The notes under the pieces were generated by a model. That model was not told the DNA's origin and ran no database searches. It worked only from the letters and a program-made list of their open reading frames with translations. Shown here piece after piece: positions 1-7,395 of a stretch of 20,773 nt of DNA. Numbering within the stretch: position 1 is the stretch's first letter; the number at the start of each line of letters is the position of its first letter. Position numbers and translations under genes: made by a program. Origin of the DNA: Bacteriovoracaceae bacterium (GTDB lineage Bacteria; Bdellovibrionota; Bacteriovoracia; Bacteriovoracales; Bacteriovoracaceae); NCBI GenBank assembly GCA_023954595.1, contig JAGSHJ010000009.1, positions 1-20,773 of the forward strand. The letters run 5' to 3'.

Positions 1-1041
1 AAACATGGCAAAGACGGCTTTTATAAGGGATTTGTTGCAAATCAGATCGCAAGAAATCAGAAAAAGATCGGCGGGCTTATAACGCTGAAAGACCTCGCAA
101 ATTATAAAGTAAAAACAAGAAAACCCATTGAAGGGACTTATAAAGGGTACAAAGTTGTATCAATGCCACCTCCAAGCTCTGGCGGTGCACACATAATTCA
201 GATATTAAATATCCTTGAAGGTTATAATCTTAAAGAGATGGGCCCTCAATCCGCAGAAGCGATTCACCTCACTTCAACTGCCATGCAAATTGCATTCGCC
301 GATAGAGCGAAGTACATGGGCGACTCTGACTTTGTAAATGTTCCGGTTAAAAAAATTACGTCAAAAAAATACGCAGCTGGGCTAAGAGCGCTAATTCCAA
401 AAGATAAGGCCATCGCTTCAAGTGAATTTCCGGTTCCTTTTCATAAAGTACCAGAGCCTGATCACACTACGCATTTCACTATTATGGATGCAGAGGGAAA
501 TATTGTTAGCTCAACCCAGACAATCAACGGTTGGTTTGGTTCAGCAGTAACGGTACCTAAGACTGGAATTGTTATGAACAATGAAATGGATGATTTCGCA
601 AGTCATGTAGGGGGAGTGAACCTCTTCGGCGCAGTTGGCGGCAAGAACAATCTTGTTAGCCCTCGTAAAAGACCACTTAGTTCAATGTCACCTACAATTG
701 TTTACAATAAAGAAGGAAAACCCTTTCTTGCATTAGGTACGCCTTCAGGTACGCGTATTTTGACATGTGTTATGCAAACTACTCTAAATATCCTAGAGCA
801 TGATATGGGACTTTGGGATGCGGTTTCAGCTACAAGATATCACCACCAGTGGAGCCCTGAAGTTATAAGAGTGGGAGCTCCATACTTCGATCCAAAAACA
901 GAGGCCCAACTAAAGGCCATGGGACATAAGATTCAACACAAGTCTCTTGGTTGTAAGGTTCAGGCCATTAAAGTTGAAAAAAATGGACTTCTTCATGGTG
1001 TGAGTGATCCTCGTGAAGAGGGAATGAGTTACGGAATTTAA
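1..1041 (+). CDS. ggt: gamma-glutamyltransferase (EC 2.3.2.2), C-terminal part, 5' end outside window
   Basis: The reading frame is open from base 1, so the gene starts upstream and 346 residues are visible. Gamma-glutamyltransferases are Ntn-hydrolases, usually periplasmic, that remove the gamma-glutamyl group from glutathione and related compounds and cut themselves into two subunits. The autoprocessing and catalytic threonine is the first Thr of the DHTTHFTIMD segment (codon 466-468). The oxyanion and substrate-binding pair PLSSMSPTIV has its two serines at 679-684, exactly 71 residues after the catalytic Thr, as in the E. coli enzyme. The conserved MNNEMDDF segment is also present. The C-terminus is complete. 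The signal peptide and the substrate-binding Arg of the large subunit lie outside the window. An OPT transporter begins 23 bases downstream, suggesting joint peptide or glutathione salvage. Confidence 0.95.
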   Translation, partial: KHGKDGFYKGFVANQIARNQKKIGGLITLKDLANYKVKTRKPIEGTYKGYKVVSMPPPSSGGAHIIQILNILEGYNLKEMGPQSAEAIHLTSTAMQIAFADRAKYMGDSDFVNVPVKKITSKKYAAGLRALIPKDKAIASSEFPVPFHKVPEPDHTTHFTIMDAEGNIVSSTQTINGWFGSAVTVPKTGIVMNNEMDDFASHVGGVNLFGAVGGKNNLVSPRKRPLSSMSPTIVYNKEGKPFLALGTPSGTRILTCVMQTTLNILEHDMGLWDAVSATRYHHQWSPEVIRVGAPYFDPKTEAQLKAMGHKIQHKSLGCKVQAIKVEKNGLLHGVSDPREEGMSYGI

Positions 1042-1064
1042 TTATAATTAGATAAAGGAAAACA

Positions 1065-2912
1065 ATGGACACAAAAGTTAAAGAATTTACATTGTTGGCC
1101 GTAGGATTGGGCGTCTTAATTGGCGTTATCATGACAGCTGCCAACGTTTACCTGGGGCTCTATGCCGGGATGACCGTTTCGGCATCTATTCCTGCTGCCG
1201 TAATTGCAATGGGTGTTTTCAAAGGCATCTTTAAAATTGACAGTATTCACCAAAGTAATATTGTCCAAACTATGGCAAGTGCTGGTGAGTCTTTGGCGGC
1301 CGGTATTATTTTCACTTTGCCTGCATTGGTAATTGTTGGTGCTTGGAAAAATTTTGAATTCTGGCCAACAACTCTAATTGCAATCTCTGGTGGTCTTTTA
1401 GGTGTCATGTTTATGATTCCATTGAGAACCGCACTTATTAAAAATGATAAGGATCTTATTTACCCTGAGGGTGTTGCTTGTGCTGCGGTACTTGGAGCAG
1501 GTTCAGCTGAAGAGGGTAAAAGAGGCTTCATTACAATTTTAAAAGGGCTTGTGTTTGCTGGTGCATTCAAGCTTTTCACAAGCGCATTCTCTGTGATTAT
1601 GGGAAGTGTGGAATGGGCCAAGAAAATTGGTGGATCAACGTACTTTGTTGGTTCAGACATTTCTCCGGCACTATTGGCCGTAGGTTATATTGTTAAGCTT
1701 GAAGTTGCTGTTTTGGTTTTTGTCGGTGGTATGATTGGATTCACTGTCGCAATTCCAATGCTTGGAACTCCTTTGGACTTAATGGAGCTGGGAGCTGTTG
1801 ATCTGGCCTGGAGCTTGTGGTCAACACAAGTGCGCTACCTTGGTGTAGGTGCCATGATTGTTGGTGGTGTATGGTCTATTGTTTCAGTTAGAAAAGGTAT
1901 CACTGCTGGTCTTGAGGGTCTTGCAGGCCGTTACAAAGCGAAAGGTCAAACTGTTAGCCGTGTTGATACTGATATGCCTTTGATGGGAATTATGGCCGTA
2001 TTGTTGGTTTGTTTCTTCATCATGTTAGGACTATACAACTCGTTAATTGGTCACTTTGGGTTGAGTCTATTTACTACAATCCTTATGATTATCTGTTCAT
2101 TTCTATTTGTTGCCGTTTCAAGCTACATTGTAGGTCTTGTTGGTAGTTCAAATAACCCAGTTTCAGGGATGACGATTTCCGCCCTTTTAGTTTCTGCCGC
2201 ACTATTTTTAGTTCTTGGCGAGAAAGGGGATTCTGCAATCCTTTCAACTCTTGGTGTTGCAGCGGTTGTTTGTTGTGCAGCATGTACGGCAGGTGACTGT
2301 TCCCAGGATTTGAAAACAGGTAATATCATTGGTGCCACTCCTAAGTTTCAGCAATACGCTCAAATCATTGGTGTTATCATTCCTGCATTTACAATTGCAC
2401 CTGTTCTAACTCTTCTACACGAAGCATACGGAATTGGTGATGGCCTTAAGGCGCCTCAGGCAACTCTTTTTGCTTCCATCACTAAAGCTCTCTTTGGAGC
2501 AGGTGAGCTTCCTGTAAGTATGGTTGTTTATGGGATGATCCTTGGGGTTGTGGTTTTAGTTATTGATGGTGTTTTTCTGAAAAATAAAAAGTTTAGACTT
2601 CACCTTATGCCAATGGCCGTAGGTATCTATCTTCCAGTAACACTTGCATACCCAATTCTAATTGGTGGATTGATTCGTTTCTACGTTGATAGAAAAAGAA
2701 AACTTACTGATGAGAGTAAGGACCAGGGTGTGTTGTTAAGTTCTGGTTTCATTGCTGGCGAGGCCATCATGGGTGTACTTGTCGCGATTTATCTATATTT
2801 TGACGGTAGTATTATCGATTTTGGACTAGGACAAGGAACTAGAGAGGCTATTTCTCTTGTATTGTTCGCAGGCCTAGCCGCTTATCTTTATAGAGTTTCT
2901 AAAAGATCTTAA
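1065..2912 (+). CDS. OPT-family oligopeptide transporter
   Basis: A 615-residue, highly hydrophobic integral membrane protein with many transmembrane segments along its whole length, typical of the prokaryotic branch of the OPT family of proton-coupled peptide or metal-chelate importers. Recognisable family segments are the N-terminal NVYLGLYAGMTVSASIPAA block (about residues 27-45), the NIVQTMASAGESLAAG block (about 65-80), DLIYPEGVACAAVL (about 130-143), SNNPVSGMTI and QDLKTGNIIGATP. The start is supported by AAAGGA just upstream of the ATG. The gene follows the gamma-glutamyltransferase at a 23-base gap, so the two are probably cotranscribed. A plausible role is uptake of Cys-Gly or other short peptides released by that enzyme, but the substrate is inferred. 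The stop codon directly abuts the stop of the convergent histone gene, and a terminator hairpin follows. Confidence 0.9.
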   Translation: MDTKVKEFTLLAVGLGVLIGVIMTAANVYLGLYAGMTVSASIPAAVIAMGVFKGIFKIDSIHQSNIVQTMASAGESLAAGIIFTLPALVIVGAWKNFEFWPTTLIAISGGLLGVMFMIPLRTALIKNDKDLIYPEGVACAAVLGAGSAEEGKRGFITILKGLVFAGAFKLFTSAFSVIMGSVEWAKKIGGSTYFVGSDISPALLAVGYIVKLEVAVLVFVGGMIGFTVAIPMLGTPLDLMELGAVDLAWSLWSTQVRYLGVGAMIVGGVWSIVSVRKGITAGLEGLAGRYKAKGQTVSRVDTDMPLMGIMAVLLVCFFIMLGLYNSLIGHFGLSLFTTILMIICSFLFVAVSSYIVGLVGSSNNPVSGMTISALLVSAALFLVLGEKGDSAILSTLGVAAVVCCAACTAGDCSQDLKTGNIIGATPKFQQYAQIIGVIIPAFTIAPVLTLLHEAYGIGDGLKAPQATLFASITKALFGAGELPVSMVVYGMILGVVVLVIDGVFLKNKKFRLHLMPMAVGIYLPVTLAYPILIGGLIRFYVDRKRKLTDESKDQGVLLSSGFIAGEAIMGVLVAIYLYFDGSIIDFGLGQGTREAISLVLFAGLAAYLYRVSKRS

Positions 2913-3317
2913 TTAAATAGTGGTCGTGGGCGGAGTAAAATCTCTGTCCATGACCGTTTTTCTCTTCGCTTCTAAGGCCTTTTTGGCAGATTCATCACAG
3001 ATTTTTTGAACCCTTGAGCTCAACTGAGCAAATGCTTGGGATGAAGTTGATAGTCCATCTTTCTCTTTTACATATCTTTTCACTTTGCTCGCAACCACCA
3101 AATTTTGTTCAACCTGTGGATTTTGCACATAAAAGCTGAAGTCTTTGCCCATAACCGTTTTGCGACCTGTGTTCTTAGCTCGCTCAATTGCGGCATCAAG
3201 GTTTTCACCAATGTCTTTATTGAGAGGTAAAAAGAAGTTGGCAGAAGTAGAGCAGCCATAGTTATCTTTGATGTACTTTTTTACTTTGCTTAAAACCAAT
3301 AAACTTTCAACATGCAT
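2913..3317 (-). CDS. doublet (two-fold) bacterial histone
   Basis: A 134-residue protein made of two tandem histone folds, about residues 6-60 and 73-127. The repeats align without gaps at a 67-residue offset with 22 of 53 identical residues (8-60 against 75-127). Each starts with SKVK-[KR]-Y-x-K, has a G-x-STS turn, and ends with the loop motif RKTVM-x-x-DF. The Arg-Thr pair and the Asp seven residues after the Arg (R52/D59 and R119/D126) match the conserved pair of archaeal histones. Fused folds should form an intramolecular pseudodimer that binds or compacts DNA. The RKTVM loop and SKVK helix resemble the single-fold histone of Bdellovibrio bacteriovorus (HBb), from memory. I chose ATG 3317 because AAAAGGA (3325-3331) lies 7 bases upstream; an in-frame ATG at 3356 has no such site. 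It is transcribed divergently from the ketosynthase operon. No signal peptide or membrane segment is present. Confidence 0.85.
   Translation of the reverse strand: MHVESLLVLSKVKKYIKDNYGCSTSANFFLPLNKDIGENLDAAIERAKNTGRKTVMGKDFSFYVQNPQVEQNLVVASKVKRYVKEKDGLSTSSQAFAQLSSRVQKICDESAKKALEAKRKTVMDRDFTPPTTTI
2922..2966 (+). terminator. Rho-independent terminator of the ggt-OPT transcript, inside the convergent histone gene
   Basis: Plus-strand bases 2922-2935 pair with 2942-2955 over 14 continuous pairs, three of them G-U wobbles, around a 6-base loop, followed by GTTTTTCTCTT. The hairpin starts 10 bases after the OPT stop. In minus-strand RNA the three wobbles become C-A mismatches and no U-tract follows, so it should act mainly on plus-strand transcripts. 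The same bases encode the last residues of the histone-fold protein on the other strand. Confidence 0.75.
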
Positions 3318-3334
3318 ATAAGATTCCTTTTGAA

Positions 3335-3348
3335 CTATTTTATAATAG
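3335..3348 (-). promoter_or_regulatory. possible -10 region of the histone gene
   Basis: On the minus strand this stretch reads CTATTATAAAATAG, containing TATTAT and TATAAA, about 20-30 bases before the histone start. I see no convincing -35 box 16-18 bases upstream. The short inverted repeat CTATT/AATAG also spans it. Confidence 0.3.
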
Positions 3349-3394
3349 ATTACCACATGAGCTCCTTAAGGTTTCTTAAACGCGTTGCTGGATT

Positions 3395-3412
3395 GCGTTA
3401 ACCGGTTTACGC
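3395..3412. promoter_or_regulatory. 18-bp palindrome, candidate operator of the olefin operon
   Basis: The sequence GCGTTAACCGGTTTACGC is symmetric at 8 of its 9 base pairs (only 3399/3408 mismatch). It lies in the 174-base divergent intergenic region between the histone gene and the ketosynthase gene, about 80 bases before the ketosynthase ATG. The shape suits a dimeric repressor or activator. I do not recognise it as a known FadR, FabR or FapR site. Which of the two divergent genes it controls is unknown. Confidence 0.45.
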
Positions 3413-3432
3413 TAAAGGCCGTAAGCTTCGAA

Positions 3433-3464
3433 TTGTATTGATTTTTACAGGTATAAACGATAAA
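3433..3464 (+). promoter_or_regulatory. possible promoter of the ketosynthase-ole operon
   Basis: TTGTAT (3433-3438) overlaps TTGATT (3438-3443), and both are followed by TATAAA (3452-3457) and GATAAA (3459-3464). Spacings are 13-20 bases and none is ideal, so the exact boxes are uncertain. Position supports a promoter: 28 bases before the ATG and just downstream of the palindrome. Confidence 0.25.
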
Positions 3465-3491
3465 ACATTTGTTAAAAATTAAGAGGAAAAT

Positions 3492-4721
3492 ATGTCTAGA
3501 ACGCGCATAGTCATTACAGGTGTAGGCCTTACCGCTCCAAACGGAAACAGCTTACAAGAATTTAGAACAAACCTTCTTGAAAAGAAGTCTGGTATCCAAA
3601 TGAAAGATGTTAGGTATATGGGTGAATACCCGGCCGGCATTTGTGACTTTGATGAAACAAAGTATCAGAAGAAAAAAGCAAGAAGAAGAGGCACTCGTGC
3701 TGGTTCAATCGCAATCTACTGCGCAAACGAAGCACTTGTTGATTCGGGAATGAACTTTGAAGAGATGGATAAGTCTCGTGTTGGAGTTTTTCTAGGCATA
3801 ACTGAGCATGGAAATGTTGAGACCGAAGAAGAGATTTATCAGCTTCATCAAAATGATTTAAACGTTGATCTATGGTCACATCATCATAATCCAAGAACGG
3901 TATCTAATTCTCCTGCAGGAGAAGTAAATCTAAATCTAAAAATTACAGGGCCACACTTCACTATTGGTTCAGCTTGCGCCGGTGGAAACATGGGCCTTAT
4001 CCACGGAGCTCAGCAACTTATGCTAGGTGAAGTTGATGTTGCATTTGCTGGTGGTGTGAGTGAGAGTGCTCAAACATTTGGTATCTTTGCAGCTTTTAAA
4101 GCTCAAGGAGCGTTAGCTGTAAATGATGATCCTACAAAGGCCTCAAGACCAATGGATCAAGACCGTAATGGAATCGTTATCAGTGAAGGTGGATGTATCT
4201 ACACTTTAGAGCGACTTGAAGATGCTCAAAAGCGTGGAGCAAAAATATATGGTGAGCTAGTAGGTTACGCATACAATACCGACGCTACTGACTTTGTTCT
4301 TCCTAATACTGAAAGACAAGTTGAGTGTATGAAAAAAGCAATGGATAAAGCACAGATCTCCAAGGAGAGTGTCAATATTGTTAATATGCACGCTACTGGT
4401 ACGAAGGCCGGTGATATTAATGAAGCTATGGCCGTTAAGGCCATGTTCGATGACTGTCCTGATACTTATATCAATTTTACTAAAGGTCATATTGGACATG
4501 CTATGGGTGCTGCAGGTGCATTGGAGCTTGCTGGTAATCTTCCAAGCTTTGATGATCATATGGTTCACCCTGGGATGAATCTTGAGAATCTTGATTCCGA
4601 GTGTCCACTTAGAAACCTTGTTGGTGACGCTCCAAAGAGTTTGGACAAGATCGATACTATTTTAAATAATTCATTTGGCATGCTTGGTATCAATTCAAGT
4701 GTGATCATAAAAAAATACTAG
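3492..4721 (+). CDS. beta-ketoacyl-ACP synthase, FabF-like (KAS II type)
   Basis: A 409-residue condensing enzyme of the FabF family, which extends an acyl-ACP by two carbons using malonyl-ACP in the cytoplasm. The active-site Cys is C162 in GSACAGGNMG, the two catalytic histidines are H300 (NMHATGT) and H336, and the conserved Lys is K331 (TKGHIGHAMGAAG). The spacing matches FabF, so the enzyme should be active rather than a chain-length-factor or decarboxylase-only variant. AGAGGAAAA precedes the ATG. It is the first of seven plus-strand genes, and its own ACP starts 14 bases downstream. That placement, ahead of a flavin desaturase-like gene and oleABCD, suggests a dedicated role in building the substrate for OleA rather than housekeeping FAS. 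Acyl specificity cannot be read from the sequence. Confidence 0.92.
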   Translation: MSRTRIVITGVGLTAPNGNSLQEFRTNLLEKKSGIQMKDVRYMGEYPAGICDFDETKYQKKKARRRGTRAGSIAIYCANEALVDSGMNFEEMDKSRVGVFLGITEHGNVETEEEIYQLHQNDLNVDLWSHHHNPRTVSNSPAGEVNLNLKITGPHFTIGSACAGGNMGLIHGAQQLMLGEVDVAFAGGVSESAQTFGIFAAFKAQGALAVNDDPTKASRPMDQDRNGIVISEGGCIYTLERLEDAQKRGAKIYGELVGYAYNTDATDFVLPNTERQVECMKKAMDKAQISKESVNIVNMHATGTKAGDINEAMAVKAMFDDCPDTYINFTKGHIGHAMGAAGALELAGNLPSFDDHMVHPGMNLENLDSECPLRNLVGDAPKSLDKIDTILNNSFGMLGINSSVIIKKY

Positions 4722-4735
4722 AAAAGGAAAATTTG

Positions 4736-4978
4736 ATGAGTGCTGAAGAAGTAAAGAAAGTTGTTTTAGATATTATTGCTGACGTTGCTCCAGACGAAGA
4801 AGTATCTGACATCAACCCTGCAGAAAGCCTGAGAGATCAATTGGATCTAGACTCAATGGACTTTCTTGATATCGTTATGGAACTAAGAAAGAGACACTCT
4901 GTTGAAGTTCCTTCTGAAGACTATCCAAAGCTTGCGACACTTAATTCTTGTGTCGAGTATCTTACGCCAAAAATGTAG
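4736..4978 (+). CDS. acyl carrier protein
   Basis: An 80-residue acidic helical protein with the phosphopantetheine attachment motif LDLDSMDFLD, the modified serine being S40. It would carry growing acyl chains for the neighbouring ketosynthase and for the reductase and dehydratase enzymes of the minus-strand operon. I chose ATG 4736, which has AAGGAA six bases upstream, over an in-frame TTG one codon earlier. Compared with the usual housekeeping ACP, the region around the serine reads DSMDFLDIVMEL rather than DSLDTVELVMAL, which marks a specialised ACP. It sits between the ketosynthase and the flavoprotein, with gaps of 14 and 6 bases. Confidence 0.92.
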   Translation: MSAEEVKKVVLDIIADVAPDEEVSDINPAESLRDQLDLDSMDFLDIVMELRKRHSVEVPSEDYPKLATLNSCVEYLTPKM

Positions 4979-4984
4979 TAACAG

Positions 4985-6379
4985 ATGAAATATGACGCTA
5001 TAGTCATCGGGGCCGGCATGTCCGGCCTTGCAGCTGGAATACGAATGGCAATGTTTGGGAAAAAAGTCTGTGTGTTGGAAAAGCACACCATTGCCGGCGG
5101 CCTGAACTCCTACTATCAAAGAAGAATTAAAGAAACAAAAGAGATAGCTCAATTTGATGTTGGGTTACATGCTTTAACTAACTTTGCCACTAAAGGCGAG
5201 CGAAGAAAGCCTCTGACTAAAATGTTAAAGCAACTTCGTATCGGCTATGATGAATTCGAGCTTTGTCCCCAAAGTTATTCACTTATAGACTTTCCAGGTA
5301 AGCAATTACGCTTTAATAACGATTTTGAGTTATTAAAAAATGAAGTCTATGAGAAGTTTCCAAGTGAAATTGATTCATTCAATAAGCTTGTTGAAAAAAT
5401 AAACAACTACAATGAGCTAGATCTGAATGCGACTTACATATCAAGTCGTGAAGTTCTTAACTCAATCCTACATAATTCACTTCTAGTTGAAATGCTTCTT
5501 GCTCCACTTCTCATTTATGGAAGTGCTTGGGAGAAGGACATGGACTTTAATCAGTTCGTTATCATGTTCAAATCCATTTATATGGAAGGCTTCTCAAGAC
5601 CTAAGGGTGGTGTGAGAACAATTATTGATAAATTGATCGCCCGTTTTAAAGAAGAGGGTGGAGAGTTAAAGTTTCGCTGTGGTGTTGAAGAGATTTTATT
5701 AAAAGACAATAAAGCCATTGGTGTTAGAACCACTAAGGGTGAAGAGCTATTTGCTCCAAGAGTTTTCTCTAGTGCTGGATTGCCTGAAACGATGGAGCTT
5801 GCCAAAAAGGAAGTTAATGCGGCGGTTGGCAAGATGACCTTCATGGAGGCCATTGCATTAACTGAGAGAAAGCCTACTAAGAGTGAGTTTGACGCTACGA
5901 TTGTTTTTCATAATAGCCTAGAGCAGTACCATTATGAGGGAGCGAAGGATTTCTTTGATTCTCGAAGCGCTGTAGTTTGTTGTCCCGATAATTATGAAAT
6001 GGATAATAGAGACGGCCATGGGTGCTTTAGAGTTACCTTTATGGCGAACTATGAAAAGTTTAAGGCCTTAGATAGAAGCGCTTATTTAGAAAAGAAAGAA
6101 GAAGCATTCGAACAGGCCATGGGGATTGTTAAGAAATTGGCGCCTCAATATGAGTTTAGAACAGTTTTAAAAGATATTTTTACACCAACCACTGTCGAGC
6201 GTTATACATGGAAAAAACATGGAACCGTCTACGGCAGCCCTGATAAAATCAGAAACGGCAAGACTGATGTAGACGGCCTCTACATTATTGGCACAGATCA
6301 AGGCTTTCTTGGGATTGTTGGCGCAATCTTAAGCGGTATCAGTCTTGGGAATTTATATGGCCTCATGGAGAGTGAATGA
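4985..6379 (+). CDS. CrtI/retinol-saturase-like FAD oxidoreductase (COG1233 type), copy 1
   Basis: A 464-residue flavoprotein with an N-terminal dinucleotide-binding fold: GAGMSG at residues 9-14, the ribose-binding Glu at E32 and the following GG at 38-39. A C-terminal FAD segment reads DGLYIIGTDQGFLGIVGAILSG. The family covers phytoene desaturases, carotenoid isomerases and retinol saturases, which desaturate, isomerise or saturate long hydrophobic chains. No phytoene synthase or prenyl transferase gene is nearby, so a carotenoid substrate is unlikely. The gene lies between an ACP and OleA, so an acyl-ACP or acyl-CoA chain is the natural candidate (inference). It starts 6 bases after the ACP stop without a clear ribosome-binding site and ends in an ATGA overlap with OleA, so translation is probably coupled. 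A paralogue starts the minus-strand operon. Confidence 0.85.
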   Translation: MKYDAIVIGAGMSGLAAGIRMAMFGKKVCVLEKHTIAGGLNSYYQRRIKETKEIAQFDVGLHALTNFATKGERRKPLTKMLKQLRIGYDEFELCPQSYSLIDFPGKQLRFNNDFELLKNEVYEKFPSEIDSFNKLVEKINNYNELDLNATYISSREVLNSILHNSLLVEMLLAPLLIYGSAWEKDMDFNQFVIMFKSIYMEGFSRPKGGVRTIIDKLIARFKEEGGELKFRCGVEEILLKDNKAIGVRTTKGEELFAPRVFSSAGLPETMELAKKEVNAAVGKMTFMEAIALTERKPTKSEFDATIVFHNSLEQYHYEGAKDFFDSRSAVVCCPDNYEMDNRDGHGCFRVTFMANYEKFKALDRSAYLEKKEEAFEQAMGIVKKLAPQYEFRTVLKDIFTPTTVERYTWKKHGTVYGSPDKIRNGKTDVDGLYIIGTDQGFLGIVGAILSGISLGNLYGLMESE

Positions 6380-7395
6380 AATTTAATAATGTTTATATAG
6401 AATCCATGGCCTATGAAGAGCCTGATGTCTTTTTAAGCTCTGATGAAATGGAGAAAAAACTTTCTCCAGTATATGAAAGGTTAAAACTGCCCTTTGGAAG
6501 ACTTGAACTCTCTACTGGCATTAAGAGTCGTGGGTATTTTGAAAACCTTAGACCTAGTGAGATCAGTGCCAAGGCCGCAAAGAAGGTGTTGGACAAATCA
6601 AGCATTGCCGCCAGTGAAGTAGATCTTCTAATTCATAGTTCCGTGTGTAGAGACTTTCTTGAGCCTTCCACCGCTAGTGTTACTCACCATCTACTAGGCC
6701 TTCCTAATACGTGTGCTAGTTTTGATTTATCAAATGCATGTCTTGGTTTTTTGGACGCAATGAAAGTAGCTGCTGCACAAATAGAAGCAGGGCTTATTAG
6801 AAGTGCTTTAATTGTAACAGGGGAGAATTCAAAACCTCTTATTGAGAAAACTGTAGAATTTCTAAATACAAATGAATCGCTAACTAGAAAATCCATCAAG
6901 AAATATTTTGCAAACCTCACCATTGGCTCAGCTGGTGTTGCTTTTATGTTGAGCTCGGACTCAACTAATGCGTTGGCACAAGTTGTAGGCCTTGAAACTC
7001 TTTGTGACACAAGTGCAAGTGAGCTTTGCCAAGGAGATGGAAATACTAATGAGCTAATGATGGAGACTGACTCTGAGGAGTTGTTGAAGGCCGGAATTGC
7101 ATTGGCCAAAGAAAATTATAAACGTTTTAAGATGAATGTATTTGAGGATGTCGAGCATGTAGTCGGTCACCAGGTGGGTATCGCTCACAGAAATCTTCTT
7201 ATGCATTCTCTTGAATTAAATGAAAATAAAGATCATGTATGTTTTGATCGCTATGGAAATACTGGCTCTGCCGCATGTCCTTTGACTCTTGCCATAGCAA
7301 GTGAGCGTAGTGAATTAAAATCCAATGATCGTGTTGCAATGCTTGGCATAGGCTCTGGGCTGCATACAAATATGTTAGGTGTAAAATGGCTGTAA
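6376..7395 (+). CDS. oleA: OleA, acyl thioester head-to-head condensing enzyme (KAS III-like)
   Basis: A 339-residue thiolase-superfamily enzyme. OleA joins two long acyl thioesters by non-decarboxylative Claisen condensation to a 2-alkyl-3-keto acid, the first step of long-chain olefin synthesis. The nucleophile is C122 (SNACLG), with H265 (GHQVG) and N295 (RYGNTGSAA) completing the triad. Glu E96 in DFLEPSTA lies 26 residues before the Cys, as does the OleA base Glu117 before Cys143 in the Xanthomonas enzyme. That Glu, absent from ordinary FabH, is what separates OleA from FabH. Translation should be coupled to the preceding flavoprotein by ATGA overlap, and OleB starts 10 bases before its end. 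The order A-B-C-D is that of known ole clusters. Confidence 0.92.
   Translation: MKFNNVYIESMAYEEPDVFLSSDEMEKKLSPVYERLKLPFGRLELSTGIKSRGYFENLRPSEISAKAAKKVLDKSSIAASEVDLLIHSSVCRDFLEPSTASVTHHLLGLPNTCASFDLSNACLGFLDAMKVAAAQIEAGLIRSALIVTGENSKPLIEKTVEFLNTNESLTRKSIKKYFANLTIGSAGVAFMLSSDSTNALAQVVGLETLCDTSASELCQGDGNTNELMMETDSEELLKAGIALAKENYKRFKMNVFEDVEHVVGHQVGIAHRNLLMHSLELNENKDHVCFDRYGNTGSAACPLTLAIASERSELKSNDRVAMLGIGSGLHTNMLGVKWL

Noticed and set aside
4985..6379. Carotenoid biosynthesis locus based on the CrtI-like genes
   Set aside because: No geranylgeranyl synthase, phytoene synthase or cyclase is present; the neighbours are ACP, FAS and ole genes.
6684..7109. Minus-strand 141-codon open frame inside oleA
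   Set aside because: Antisense to the region encoding the OleA active-site Cys; no recognisable domain and no ribosome-binding site.
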